Origin: Pratylenchus scribneri
Lineage: Eukaryota > Nematoda > Chromadorea > Rhabditida > Pratylenchidae
NCBI GenBank assembly: GCA_030063045.1
Contig: JAQSEB010000019.1
Coordinates: 310,001 to 374,000 of the forward strand
Reading direction: 5' to 3'
DNA: 64,000 bases
Below the pieces are notes generated by a model. That model saw nothing but the letters and a program-made list of their open reading frames with translations, was not told where the DNA came from and ran no database searches. The first letter of the stretch is position 1, and every line of letters begins with the position of its first letter. Shown here one piece after another: positions 39,101 through 51,404 of the stretch. A program made the translations under genes and the position numbers.

Positions 39101-40413
39101 TTTTAAATTAGATTTACCCCATAAATTAGTGAACTTTTTCCAATTTTTTTGTAATTGACATTTATTGTGACCATAAATGATGGCCAAATAGAGTTCCTGT
39201 AAACCCCTTTCAAACTTTAGCCCTAGACCCCAGCCTTAAACCTATATCACTGAAACTAAATTCTACTAAATCTAAATTCTAACATTTCTTTATGGACAAT
39301 TGACCTCAACGAATAAATTTGGGTAATTCTTGATTTTATGATTAAATTAAGAATTACATCTTTTTAATTCAAATTTTTGCCCCAAATTTATTCAGTTCTT
39401 TTTGCGAATTTCATCTGCATTAAATGTAAATTCCTTATTCGGATAAATTGTGGGAATATCATCTAAGTTAGTGGAATATTTTATTTAAATTTCCATCTGC
39501 TTCCATTTTTCATTTCATTAACAATTCCAATTTACTTATTCCACTCAATTAGAAGATGTAAATTCCTCCATTTTCCCTTAAAAATTTGCGTTAATCAAAA
39601 AATATATCATTTTTTGTACTAAAATAATATGTATCCAAAAAATGGATTGTAGAATAAATTTGTTCAGAGAGAGGGAATTTTATTCGGCAAAGTGCGCCCC
39701 CTCCCCCCCTCCCAATTGTTACCCAAAAATGTGCCACCCTTCCGCCCCCACCCATTTGTTGGCATTCCACCCAATTTCCATCCTTCCATTTCCTTTTCCC
39801 CTATTTTCCATTTTCCGTTGTTTTTTTCCTCCCAACGGCCACCTATTTTATGCTTCCCTCCCTATACCTTTTTATGGCCATGGCCACCCTTTTGACCAAA
39901 CAGAGAATGTCCACAAACCATCATTAATTTTACAAAAATAGCTGAATCGATTTTGGCCAAATTTGAAGTTTGAACAGGCCAAATTTATTCAACATTTTTT
40001 TGAATATTTTTTTCCCAGTCAATCTGAATTTACTAAATTTTGAAGTTTTTCCAACCATTCTAAACGGTTTCCTTTTCCCCCCAAAATTTGCCGCCATTCA
40101 ATTCTCTGTTGGGCCCATTCTTGTCCTTTTCCTCCCCATTTTTTTGTCTGTTGAATTATTTATGCGCACATTTTTATGCGGCCCCTTGACCCCTACATTC
40201 CCAAAAATTGGGAACTTTTCCAAGGAAAAGCAGCTGCCCAAAAGCCAAAACTTCTCCGATTTTCCCCTTTTCCTCTTCCGCTTTCTTCTTTTCCTTTTGC
40301 CGAATTTTTCCCCGAAATTTGGCCTAAAGACCCTTTTTAAAATTTAAAGGGAAATTGTGGCCAAAATGTTGGGTCAACCATGAAAATAAATATTTTGTTA
40401 TATTTTGAAGGAA
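36105..40413. other. Intergenic stretch, no supported gene
   Basis: More than 4 kb without an exon chain I can support on either strand. Pyrimidine-rich patches (36960-37250, 38000-38160, 39690-40330) create open frames rich in Pro, Phe and Ser with no splice or start context. About 38300-38570 has a foldback of TTGAACCG / CGGTTCAA arms like the AAACGGTTTAAA-type repeats elsewhere. Confidence 0.55.
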
Positions 40414-43400
40414 ATGTTGTTAAATTTATTCACCCTTTTATTGGTTATTTTCCATGAGCAGAATGTTCGGAGTGCAAAGCAACAAAAAATGATTGGAATT
40501 GGAACCACCACCACAACAACAACAATTTGCCCATTAAAATGCATTTGCAAAGAAGGCAAGGAAAAAAATATTTCGTTTTACGATGAAGCGGGCGATCGAC
40601 CCAAATTTTTTAAAAAAAAATTTTATAATATAAAAGTGTAAATCAAAGAGCGGATAATTTAAACATATTATAAAATAATAATTTTTAAATATTATTATAA
40701 TAAAAAATAATTAATTTGAACATTGAAATGCATTTGTAGATTGAAGGGAAGGCAAAAGGAAAAGAATATGGAAAAATTCTGAAATTTATTTTGCATCTAA
40801 AATAATGGATAAAATTTTTTGATGATTTTAATCTAAAAATTATATAATATTAAAAAAAACTTGAGTTTCGTTATTTTTCTCTAAAACATTCGCAACTTTT
40901 TTTGAAATTAAATTTTCACCAATTTTTAAAACAATATATTTGATCCGTACCAATTATATCTGTTTTATGTGAGGTGGAAATTCAACAAATTTCCTCGAAA
41001 AATTACTCATCCTTTTTTAATTTTTTGAATTTTTGGCTAATTAATTTAAATTTAATTCCAAAATAATTTTCGAAAATAAATATATTTTATTTCTTTCAGA
41101 TATTCGTGAAATGATTTGCCAAAATTTGACGCGCATTGAAATTCGACAACTTTTTGGCTCAGGTTGTTGTGTGAATAATTTTTAGATAATTTAAAAAATA
41201 TTTTAGGCGGCACATTTGTCACCCAATTTTCTGGCAATTTGCGCAATTTGAGCATTTTAAACAGTGAAATGGATAAAATGAATGTTTTGCCGAGGATGCC
41301 AAATTTATTTTGCCTTTCTTTGAGGGGAAATCAACTGGAAAAAGTCAAAATTGAATGGTCCCAAAAAATTAAACAAAATATAAATTATTTAATTTCCTTT
41401 TAGGGAGGATTCTTCCACCGATGATGATTTGGGCCCTGCATTTCCTTCGTTGATTTTGTTGGATTTGAGTTTCAATAAAATTCCGGTAAATTTAATAATT
41501 TTATTTTCAGTATTTTTTTATGGGAAAATATTAATTTACCCAAAAAATAATTATGTTACCCAGAAAAATATTATATTTTTGAGGCCATATAACTTGGCCA
41601 TAATTAGGTATTAGGGCACAGGGTTAGCTTCAGGGCAGGGTGGGATTAGGGGTTAGGAAACTTAAAGTAGTATGATTTGGCCAAGTTATATGGCCCCAAA
41701 AAATATAATATTTTTCGACACAAAAAATCTGGGTAAATTAATTTTTTTATACAAATTAATAGATTTTCATTTATTTTTATTATCTTTAAAGGCAATTTCC
41801 CGGAATGAATTTTTGCAATTTCCAAATGTGGAGGAAATTCGATTGGAAAATAATCGAATATTCAGCATTGAATGGGAGGCATTTCGCCTTTTCAAGCTGA
41901 AACGACTCATTTTTAGGGACAATTATTTACTTGTAAATTTAAATAATTTATTTTGGATAATTAATTTAATTTAAAAGATAATCAGTGAACATATGCTTCG
42001 ATACAGTCCATCCATTGAGCATTTGGATTTGAGCCGAAATCAACTTTCCATTGCACAAGTCAACCTGAAAATAATTTTATTTTTATTATTATTTAGAGTT
42101 CTTCATTTTTTGCTGCCCAACGGCTAAAATCACTGAATCTTTCCCACAATCGACTCCAACGTTTTGACTACGATTCATTTTCTCCACTATTTCAGGTAAA
42201 AAAATGTCCAAAAAAATATTAAATTTGTAGTAATTTTTACATTTTCTTTATTAAAATTATAATTAATTTTAAATCAGAATTACAAAATAATGCCTTCTTT
42301 CCTATACAATTTCTCATATTTTCTGTCATTTTATACTAAAATTCCTAAATTTCTAATTTACGTAAAATTCTTTTTTGTATTCTTTATACCATCAATTAAT
42401 TTTCTTTATCTACATTGAAGACTTATAGATCTTGGCAGGGTAAACTTTAAAATTTTTTAAATGCATTTTCATAGTTCCCTAAAAAGCTCTGAAATACCCG
42501 TTAAAATTTGTTTTAAAATGTCCACAAATTAAGGAGAGAGACCCACCCACAATTTTCCCAATTTTGAGAGATTTAAAAACAATTCACCAAAGGGTTTTAA
42601 AAAATTAGGGTAGCCGAAATATATGGTGGGTTTTTTATCAAAAATTTTAAAAATTGTAGGAATGGGAATACTCTACTTTTTTCTAATATAACATTTAATT
42701 TAATTTATTTGTCAGCTTGAATCGATGGATTTATCCTTTAATAATTTCACTGAAATGCCGGCTGATTTACGCCAATTTGTTGCCCTTCGAATGTTGAATT
42801 TCAGTGGGAATCCAATCATCAAATTGGCTGAAGGCAATTTGGTTCAGACAATGCTCCAAGTTGTGCTAATTAATTTAAAATGAAAACCAACTTTTTTGAC
42901 AGATTTTTGACCTTTCATTTTGTCCAAATTTGCGAATGATTGAGCAAAGAGCATTTGGAATGACTCCAAATTTGCAATTTTTGACAATGGCCAATAATCC
43001 ATCCCTTCAATTCATTTCGCCATTGGCATTTCCAAATAATTCTCTCCTATTTGAGTTAGTCCAATTTGAGAAGCCCAATTTGGTGTCGTTTATAATAACT
43101 TAAATAATGATTGAACAATTTAAATGATTTTAGTATCAAATTAAATAGCAAATTTTTGGCTATCCAATGATATTAATTTTATTTAAATTGGTAAATAATT
43201 TATGACGTATGCCCTAAAATCTTAAAAAATATTCTTAACTAATAAGGATTAGCGAATTTTTCAGCTAGTGGTTTTTCGGCCTTAACTCCATTAATTATTA
43301 ATTAATTTAAATATAATTCATATTATTAGATAGCCAACCGTCTGATTTTTAATAAGATTAATCATTAAATTTGGTTCATTCCTTATTTATAAACGGGAGC

Positions 43401-46400
43401 CAAGTTGGGGCGTACCCTCCTCATTCAAATTTGAATTATTCTCAATAATTTAGATTGTCCATTTCAAATAATTCCCTCCAAATTGTTGGCCAACCAATTT
43501 TGGAATTGCCAACTCGAATTTTCCTCGGCCAAAATCCCCTCGAATGCGGATGTGTCCAAAAAATGATGGAAAAATTCAAAGAAAAAATTGTGGATTTTAA
43601 AGAGGCAAAATGCATTGATGAGAAAAGGCAAAAATATTTAATTTTATTAATAAAATAATATTTAAAGAATTGAATATTCACTGAGAAATTTGGCCAATTT
43701 CAATGGGAAATGTTCGCCAAATCCAATTTTGCCATTTGGCAATTTGTTGACCGCAAAAATTGGCGATTTCTTTTCAATTTATTGTGCCCCAAGGAATGGC
43801 GAATTTATGCCTAAATCTGTCCAATGGAAATTGCCAAATGGTAGTGAAATTGGAGCAGAAAATGTGGGCGAGGGGAATTGGCAAACAATGGCCACAAAAA
43901 TTGATGAGGAAAAGAGGGTAAATTGCAATATTTTTGTGGAATAATTAAGTATAAATATTGATAGGATGGACGAAATAATGACACCAAAAGGAGGGTCATT
44001 CCTCATGGCATTTTCAACCCGGTTGTGATATCCGCACCCAAAATTGAATCCTCCTATTTGGGCGGAATATTTCCAACATTCGCAAAACCGGTAATAATTC
44101 CTCATTATTTTTAATAAATTTAAATAAATTAATTTTTTAATAAATATAATTTAAATAAATTCGCCCATTTTAAGCATCTTCACCATAATCAGCGGCATTC
44201 ATCTTCAAAAGGCCCTTCAATTGATGACCCAAGCCAACAAGAATTTCCCCAGCAAAAGCCAAGAGTCCAAAACATTGGAGAACAACTCCGATTTGAAGTT
44301 TTGATGGCTGAGGCAAATTTTGGCAAAATTGCGAATTTACTTGATTGAATTTCAGGATGCCGGTGAATATATTTGCCGAATAAATGGAACTGAAACAAAA
44401 TTGCATTTGGACATCCAAAAACCGAATATTCAAATTAGACCAATCGAAATTGGCTCACATTTTGTTTCGCTGGCATGGAATGACACTTTATTGGTAAACT
44501 CTAGTCAAAATATATTAATTATTTTTGAAAATAGATTCGTGCCTTTGAAAGAGTCCAAATTTCATTGCAAATCCATCATGCATTGACCGGCCAAATTGGC
44601 CGAATCATTCAATTATCTTTGCATAATCCTTGGCACAATTATAACGTAGTCCGGCTTCGACCACTAACCGTAATTTTTTAATTTCAATTTAGAATGAATA
44701 TCAAAAAAGATTAACTATAAGATAAGTTTTTTAATGCGATAATTTGGAACGGGGCAATGGGGATGGAAGGAATTAATTTTCTTTGTTTTCTGGACACACA
44801 GAACAGAGAAGAGCCTAGTTTTGAGGGTGATAAAATAGCTGGATTTATACAAATAAATATAACATTTTATTAGGTATAAAATTAACTTAAATATAAATAT
44901 TTAATATAAAAAGCATTTGTATATTGAAAAATTTAGCAAGTTTTGTTATTAAAAGGTCAGAGGCACAAATTTAATTAGACTATCTATCAGCAGTTTTAGG
45001 TATATAATTTTGGAAATATCCAACTTTGACCAATTATTTAATATCATTTTTAACAAATTTCCTATTATATTTAGATGCTATAAAAATTTATCCATATTAG
45101 TATCGACGCTAGACTCTTCTATCCTAAATTTCGAACAATCGCATTAGAAATTTATTTAGTTGTTAGAATAATATCGAAAATATTAACAAAATTTAATTTA
45201 ATTTCAATTCAATATTTTAGAACTATACATTCTGTTTGGTGTACAATTTACGGGAACCGGGCATTGGGAATAACAATATTGCGGAAACGGCTAAAATTCT
45301 ATACAAAACATGCGTGGATGTGATGACCGAACAGCAAATTGGATTTTGGTGGCCAAATAATTATAAAAATTATTTAAAATATTTTTGTCAGGTCCTCATT
45401 GAGCCCAACGGCCATTGGAATTATGATGGCATTTTGCTTCATCATTTTCTCACTTTTCTGCTTTCGGGCAATTTATCTACGATTTTACATTTGGCATGAG
45501 GCCAAAATGCGGTAATTAATTTGGAGGAAACAATTTTTTACCTCATTTTTTACCCTAAAATAGTTTTAAACTTTTAATAAATCGGAAACCGATTTTAGAA
45601 TTTAGACCCTTGCAGGCGGAGAGACCCCTAAAGGCCACTCGGCGGTACTTGTGCAGTTTGTATCCTATTTTTTGGAAAGTGCTTGGTCCCCCCCTATGGT
45701 TTGTCATAATTCGGGTTAGTGTCAATCAGGGTTGGGTTAGAATGGGGTGGGATAAGAATCATCTTACGTGTATCCTAAACCCAAGCCCTAACCCAAACCC
45801 TGAAACCATAGGGGGGACCAAGCACTTTCCAAAAAATAGGATACAAACTGCACAAGTACCCACTCGGCTAGCTAACGACACTATTTGATTAGTTAATAAT
45901 TAATAAATAAAAGGAGAAAGGTTGACAATTTTCAATTGGCTATAACTGGTGTGGCGGTCAGATAAGGAAAAAGAACTTCACTTTTGACGGAAACCCATAT
46001 CCATATGTAATCTACAAAAATTGCTGGGTTTCGTTTCAAAGTCCCACAATTCAGTTGAATTTCCCCTTTCCAGTTTTTGGTCTTAAACACTATGGGGCCA
46101 AATCCTACCATTTTATATGTATATCTCGATGAGATATACAAATGAAAACTATTTTTGAATTAAAAAAATAAAACTTGGAGTAAAGAAAATAAAAAATGGG
46201 GTAAAAAAGATATTTTAACATTAAATTTTTTTAGCGCCCGAATGAATCAAAGTATGAGTGGACAAAGCTTTTTGTCACAAAGTTCATCTTTGCAACAAAA
46301 TGGTTTGGCGGCCGGCATCAGTCAATCCAACACGTTTGACACAATAAATGGGGGACAATTTTTGAACAATTTCCAACAAAAACAAAATGGAGGAATGAAA

Positions 46401-46502
46401 AAAGGAAAGAGGAAAAGAAAATCAGTAAAAGGCAACAAATTGTTGTTGGAAAATGAAAAACAATTATCGGCGGAACAAACCGAGGACATTGCCCTTTGCT
46501 AA
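40414..46502 (+). CDS. LRR-Ig-FN3 single-pass membrane receptor
   Basis: Cell-surface adhesion/recognition protein of the LRR-Ig class, about 850 residues. Exons: 40414-40635, 41100-41162, 41207-41357, 41404-41485, 41792-41932, 41978-42058, 42097-42195, 42716-42859, 42903-43054, 43454-43627, 43686-43917, 43965-44090, 44175-44297, 44356-44493, 44535-44645, 45221-45348, 45392-45511, 46235-46502. The signal peptide (LLNLFTLLLVIF) is followed by an LRRNT (CPLKCIC), about ten LRRs (PSLILLDLSFNKIP, IEHLDLSRNQL, LKSLNLSHNRL), an LRRCT (NPLECGCV) and an Ig-like domain with IYC and DAGEYICRI. Then come an FN3-like part (IGSHFVSLAW, NYTFCLVYN), a membrane helix (AIGIMMAFCFIIFSLFCF) and a basic tail ending EDIALC. 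The donor at 43628 is GC. Exon 1 to exon 2 is off by one base, so either a small exon is missing or the A9 homopolymer near 40613 carries an indel. Confidence 0.9.
41535..41737. mobile_element. TTAA-flanked MITE, 203 bp
   Basis: Termini TTTACCC and GGGTAAA sit between two TTAA tetramers, as at 31114-31716. The arms (AAAATATTATATTTTT, GGCCATATAACTTGGCCA) are complementary. The loop contains TTAGGG-like text (GGATTAGGGGTTAGG after reading about 41600-41660). Located in the LRR gene intron 41486-41791. Confidence 0.75.
43090..43400. repeat. Foldback repeat, family A, copy in LRR gene intron
   Basis: The left arm (TATCAAATTAAATAGCAAAT, GGCTATCCAATGATATTAAT) pairs with the right arm (ATTAGATAGCCAACCGTCTG). 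The inner hinge resembles the AAATCTT / AGTGGTTTTTCGGCC hinge of the copies at 10285-10770. Intron 43055-43453. Confidence 0.7.
45644..45860. mobile_element. Palindromic MITE (217 bp) with 8-bp target duplication
   Basis: The ends GGTACTTGTGCAGTTTGTAT and ATACAAACTGCACAAGTACC are perfect complements. The inverted repeat continues for about 58 bases with one C-run difference. The flanks carry an exact 8-bp duplication, CACTCGGC (45636-45643 and 45861-45868). The loop has CCCTAACCC-like text on both arms. The near identity of the arms argues for recent insertion. It lies in the last intron of the LRR receptor gene. Confidence 0.92.
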
Positions 46503-46840
46503 AAATGAATGTTTCTCCACCATATTTTTGCTTTCATATTGCCAATTAAATTATAAATTTCTATATATTTTTTAAAAAATTTTTTAATTTATAATTGGGT
46601 AAAATTTAATTAAAAATAAAATATTGTATATTTGTTTTCTCGTATAAATTTCTTTTCCAAAAGTTTTGACAATTCCAATTTATCCTGTGCTAGAGAATTA
46701 ATTGCTGAAATATGATACAATTTGTCATTTTTTTTATGAATTTATTCCGTTTTGTTTATTCTTCATATTCCATTTTTTGGATTATTTTCCATTAAAATAT
46801 TCATTTACTGTAAAAAATGAGGAAATTAAATTTGTTAGCC

Positions 46841-49800
46841 ATGGCAAATCAAACATTAAAAGTTGTCGTCCCAAAAATAGAACCTCCATATGTAAATTTT
46901 TAAATTTAAGCAATTTAATAAAATTAATGGCAAATTTAGTTGAACACTTTGAACTACACTCATGCATATTCACAACAAATTCGTTATGGTCCAGGTAATT
47001 TAGAAAGAATTAGAATGGTGAATTTGAGGAACAAAAATTTAAATTGTTTTGGAAAAACACAAAAGTTTGGAGAAACACAAAATGTTTGGAGAAAACAAAA
47101 TGTTTGGAGAAAAACAAAATGTTTGGAGAAAAACAAAATGTTTGGAGAAACACAAAGTGTTTGGAGAAACACAAAATATTTGGGAAAACACAAAATGTTT
47201 GGAGAAAAACAAAATGTTTGGAGAAACACAAAATGTTTGGAGAAAACAAAATGTTTGGAGAAAAACAAAATGTTTGGAGAAACACAAAGTGTTTGGAAAA
47301 ACACAAAAGTTTCGAGAAACACAAAATGTTTGGAGAAATACAAAATGTTTGGAGAAAAACAAAATGTTTGGAGAAACACAAAATGTTTGGAGAAAACAAA
47401 ATGTTTGGAGAAACACAAAATATTTGGGAAAACACAAAATGTTTGGAGAAAACAAAATGTTTGGAGAAATACAAAATGTTTGGAGAAAAACACAAAAGTT
47501 TGGAGAAACACAAAATGTTTGGAGAAAACAAAATGTTTGGAGAAAAACAAAATGTTTGGAGAAACACAAAGTGTTTGGAAAAACACAAAAGTTTCGAGAA
47601 ACACAAAATGTTTGGAGAAATACAAAATGTTTGGAGAAACACAAAATGTTTGGAGAAAACAAAATGTTTGGAGAAAAACAAAATGTTTGGAGAAACACAA
47701 AGTGTTTGGAAAAACACAAAAGTTTCGAGAAACACAAAATGTTTGGAGAAAAACAAAATGTTTGGAGAAACACAAAATGTTTGGAGAAAACAAAATGTTT
47801 GGAGAAAAACAAAATGTTTGGAGAAACACAAAGTGTTTGGAAAAACACAAAAGTTTCGAGAAACACAAAATGTTTGGAGAAAAACAAAATGTTTGGAGAA
47901 AACAAAATGTTTGGAGAAAAACAAAATGTTTGGAGAAACACAAAGTGTTTGGAAAAACACAAAAGTTTCGAGAAACACAAAATGTTTGGAGAAATACAAA
48001 ATGTTTGGAGAAACACAAAATGTTTGGAGAAAACAAAATGTTTGGAGAAAAACAAAATGTTTGGAGAAACACAAAGTGTTTGGAAAAACACAAAAGTTTC
48101 GAGAAACACAAAATGTTTGGAGAAAAACAAAATGTTTGGAGAAACACAAAATGTTTGGAGAAAACAAAATGTTTGGAGAAACACAAAGTGTTTGGAAAAA
48201 CACAAAGTGTTTGGAAAAACACAAAAGTTTCGAGAAACACAAAATGTTTGGAGAAATACAAAATGTTTGGAGAAACACAAAATGTTTGGAGAAAACAAAA
48301 TGTTTGGAGAAAAACAAAATGTTTGGAGAAACACAAAATGTTTGGAGAAAACAAAATGTTTGGAGAAAAACAAAATGTTTGGAGAAACACAAAGTGTTTG
48401 GAAAAACACAAAAGTTTCGAGAAACACAAAATGTTTGGAGAAATACAAAATGTTTGGAGAAAAACAAAATGTTTGGAGAAACACAAAATGTTTGGAGAAA
48501 ACAAAATGTTTGGAGAAACACAAAATATTTGGGAAAACACAAAATGTTTGGAGAAAACAAAATGTTTGGAGAAATACAAAATGTTTGGAGAAAAACACAA
48601 AAGTTTGGAGAAACACAAAATGTTTGGAGAAAACAAAATGTTTGGAGAAAAACAAAATGTTTGGAGAAACACAAAGTGTTTGGAAAAACACAAAAGTTTC
48701 GAGAAACACAAAATGTTTGGAGAAATACAAAATGTTAGGAGAAAAACAAAATGTTTGGAGAAATACAAAATATTTGGAGAAACAAAAAATATTTGGAGAA
48801 ACACAAAATATTTGGGAAAACACAAAATGTTTGGGAAAAAAAGTTTCTAAAAATGAAAAATGTTTTGTAAAAACAAAAAATGCTTGTAAAAAAAACAAAA
48901 ACACTAACTGTTTGGAAGAACAAAAACATAAAAAGTTTTAGAAAATACAATTTTAAAATATCTTTGAAAAAAACAAATTCGTTTGAAGAACAAAATATAA
49001 TAAGAAAAAAATATAAATAATTCGTTTATTGTTAACAAATGTTGATTAATCCTTCAATAAAATAATACGAAAATCGCTTTTTAAAGGTGTAATAATCAAC
49101 CTAGCCCAATAAAAATTCTCATAATATATATTTATATTATTTTATCCTAAGGAATTGTCTGGCAATTATTGAGAGACATGGCTGACCATCTAAATTTGAC
49201 ATTCGATGTTGAATCCTTGGAAAACGAAGGTTGGGGTCAAAGATTGGCGAATGGAAGTTGGACAGGATCATTTGGCCGTCTCCAAAATGGGGTTACTGTA
49301 CATGATCCATTATATTTTATTTTAATTTTATGAATGAAGGAAGCCGAAATTCTGGCCGGCGGTTCAATGATGACACCGGACAGAAATGCGGCATTCGATT
49401 TTTCCATCCCAATTGGCTATCAATCGAGTGGCATATTAATCAGAGTGCCAAAAAGGAAGAATTTTGTGGCCAAAATGTTGGTCCAAGCATTCGATTGGAA
49501 GGTCCGAAAAATAAATTAATAAATTAAATTTTATTAAGATTTGGTTTTCCATTATTTTCTGCTTTTTGGTGGCAATGTTCGCATTTTGTTATATTCAACG
49601 AAAATTGGCAAAATGTTCAAAAATTGAACAACGATTCAATTTTTCGGATTCTTTATTTATTTTCTTCTCCATTTTTACGAAACAACGTTTGCCAAAATAT
49701 TTATTTATGTATTTAAATTTATTCCATCAAAAGAAATAAATACACCGCCAAAATCAATTTCGGCTAGAACATTAATTGCCACTTTGTGGATTGCCTCCAT

Positions 49801-51404
49801 CTTTTTGATGGCGTCATTTGGGGCCAGTGTGATTTCCCTGTTTGCCCATGGCACATCAAAATTGCCATTTGAAAGTCAAAAAATGACATAAATTTAATTA
49901 ATAATTTTATTTTTAGCATTGGAAGAATTAATTCATTTGGTGAAGGAAGGGGAATGGAAATTGGTATTGGACATGAAGAGTACCGGGCGAATTGAAATCA
50001 TCGAAGTGAAAATTTGGAAATTGGGAGGGGATAGGGTTTTTATAAATACCGTATTTCCTCTGTTAGAAAAGTCCCTCGATTTTAAGGTACTGTATCTCTT
50101 GGAAAAATTAATTTTTCACAAAATTTTTATTGCATTTCTTATTAATTAGTGCCCTTTGCTCTACAAAAAACGTTATAATTTGCTCAAAAATCTTGATAAT
50201 TAACAGAGTTAGACTCCAACTTTGCCAATTTTTGTGGCTTCGAAACTTATAAGGGGCTTCTAATAGAGGAAATACGCATATGCTATGGCATAATAAAATA
50301 TCCCCAAAGGCTTCTAATAATAGAGGAAATATATGTTATGGTGTATAATAAAATACTTTCATGGCATGCCTAAATTTATTCAAAAATTTATAATTTTAAG
50401 GTTTTCACGGCGGATCCAGTCTTCTCAAAATTGATGTCCGACCCAGAGAGAGTCATTTTTGTTGATGGACTTGAAAATGGTAGACAAATATATTAATATG
50501 CGCAATTCCTTAGTATTTAGGTGTTAAAACTGTGCAACACTACTCCGGTAATTCGGCATTTGTGGCTCCATCCGGTCGTCTTTTCATCATGTCCCAACTT
50601 GAGTCAATTTTATTAATATTTATCATATTATTTTTTATAATTATAGATCAGCGGATTTCTTAGTTTTTGAGTAATTTTTATAAATCTTTTTAGATTTTGA
50701 TCTATTTTTCTTATTAGATTTGTTTAGGAAAGGCAAATAAATAATGTTTTGAGCATTTATTTATATTTTAGGAAATTTTTGTGATATTTTAACTATTATG
50801 ATACTTTTTTGAGGGAAAAATATGCTCTAAAATGCATTAAAAGCCGCCAAAAATTACCTATTTTAAAGTTTAGGAAAAAGTATTTTGAATAATTTCACAA
50901 AATACCTGAATAGGCAGCCATTTTTCGATCTTTGAAACCTAAAAATCCTAACCTTACCTTACTGATCAATTTAATTTATTAGATGCAATGTCACAATGCT
51001 GCCCAACCATGTTTTGCCCACATATTTGAGCATTGCCTTCCGAAAAGGATCCCCCTATCGATATTATCTGAATAAACGGCAATAATTCATATTAAAATTT
51101 GAATTAATTTAATTATTCTCATTTTTTAGTATTTTGGATTTTTGGCAAAATGGATTGCTGCGAAGATGGATTAAAAAATATTCGGCAGGTCGATATTCAT
51201 TCCCAAGTTGCCATAATTTCACAAAATGCACTGAGAATTGGGATGATCGATTACGAAAGTTAATTTAAATTAAAAATTTTCTAAATTTGTTTTTCTAGGG
51301 GAATTTTTGGTCTCCTCCATTTTGAAAGCATTTTCATTGTTTTGTCAATTGGATTGGCATTCGCCATTGTTGTTTTCATTTTTGAAAAATTAACAATTAT
51401 TTGA
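46841..51404 (+). CDS. IR-like ionotropic glutamate receptor subunit without N-terminal domain
   Basis: Ligand-gated cation channel family. Twelve exons keep frame: 46841-46891, 46940-46994, 49152-49291, 49340-49501, 49539-49686, 49734-49874, 49917-50086, 50401-50479, 50521-50590, 50983-51078, 51130-51258, 51299-51404; 448 residues. Ligand lobe S1 starts LKVVVPKIEPPY and runs through GPGIVWQLLRDMADHL, NGSWTGSFGRL and PDRNAAFDFSIP. M1 is about 137-155 (IWFSIIFCFLVAMFAF). A short pore loop (DSLFIFFSIFTKQ) and M3 (ASIFLMASFGASVISLFA) follow. In S2, STGRIEI and FRKGSPYRYYLNK fit, and M4 is near the end (IFIVLSIGLAFAIVVFIF). The canonical SYTANLAAF of M3 is replaced, as in divergent IR-type receptors. 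The visible N-terminus lacks a signal peptide, so a first exon is probably missing. The donor at 51079 is GC. Intron 2 contains the satellite. Confidence 0.88.
47040..48840. repeat. 18-20 bp satellite array (about 1.8 kb) in receptor intron 2
   Basis: Roughly 95 copies of a unit GGAGAAACACAAAATGTTT with 18-, 19- and 20-base variants, plus a variant GGAAAAACACAAAAGTTTC. The variant with AGTTTCGAGAAAC recurs about every 115-140 bases in the middle, giving a higher-order period. The block at about 47408-47515 is repeated near 48510-48620. No stop codon occurs in any of the six frames for over 1.6 kb. Confidence 0.97.
50043..50345. repeat. Dispersed inverted repeat overlapping an exon-intron boundary
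   Basis: TACCGTATTTCCTCTGTTAG at 50047 is mirrored by CTTCTAATAGAGGAAATACG at about 50257-50276 and a partial copy at 50310. The interior (GCTCTACAAAAAACGTTATA, AACAGAGTTAGAC) matches 30205-30315. A similar TATTAGAAGCC terminus occurs at 52344 and 52745. The left end lies inside receptor exon 49917-50086. Confidence 0.55.

Noticed and set aside
46940..48941. Open frames of 550-636 codons on both strands
   Set aside because: They are the 19-bp satellite, open in all six frames, with no spliced or conserved context. Treated as a repeat; the read-through possibility is listed as a finding.
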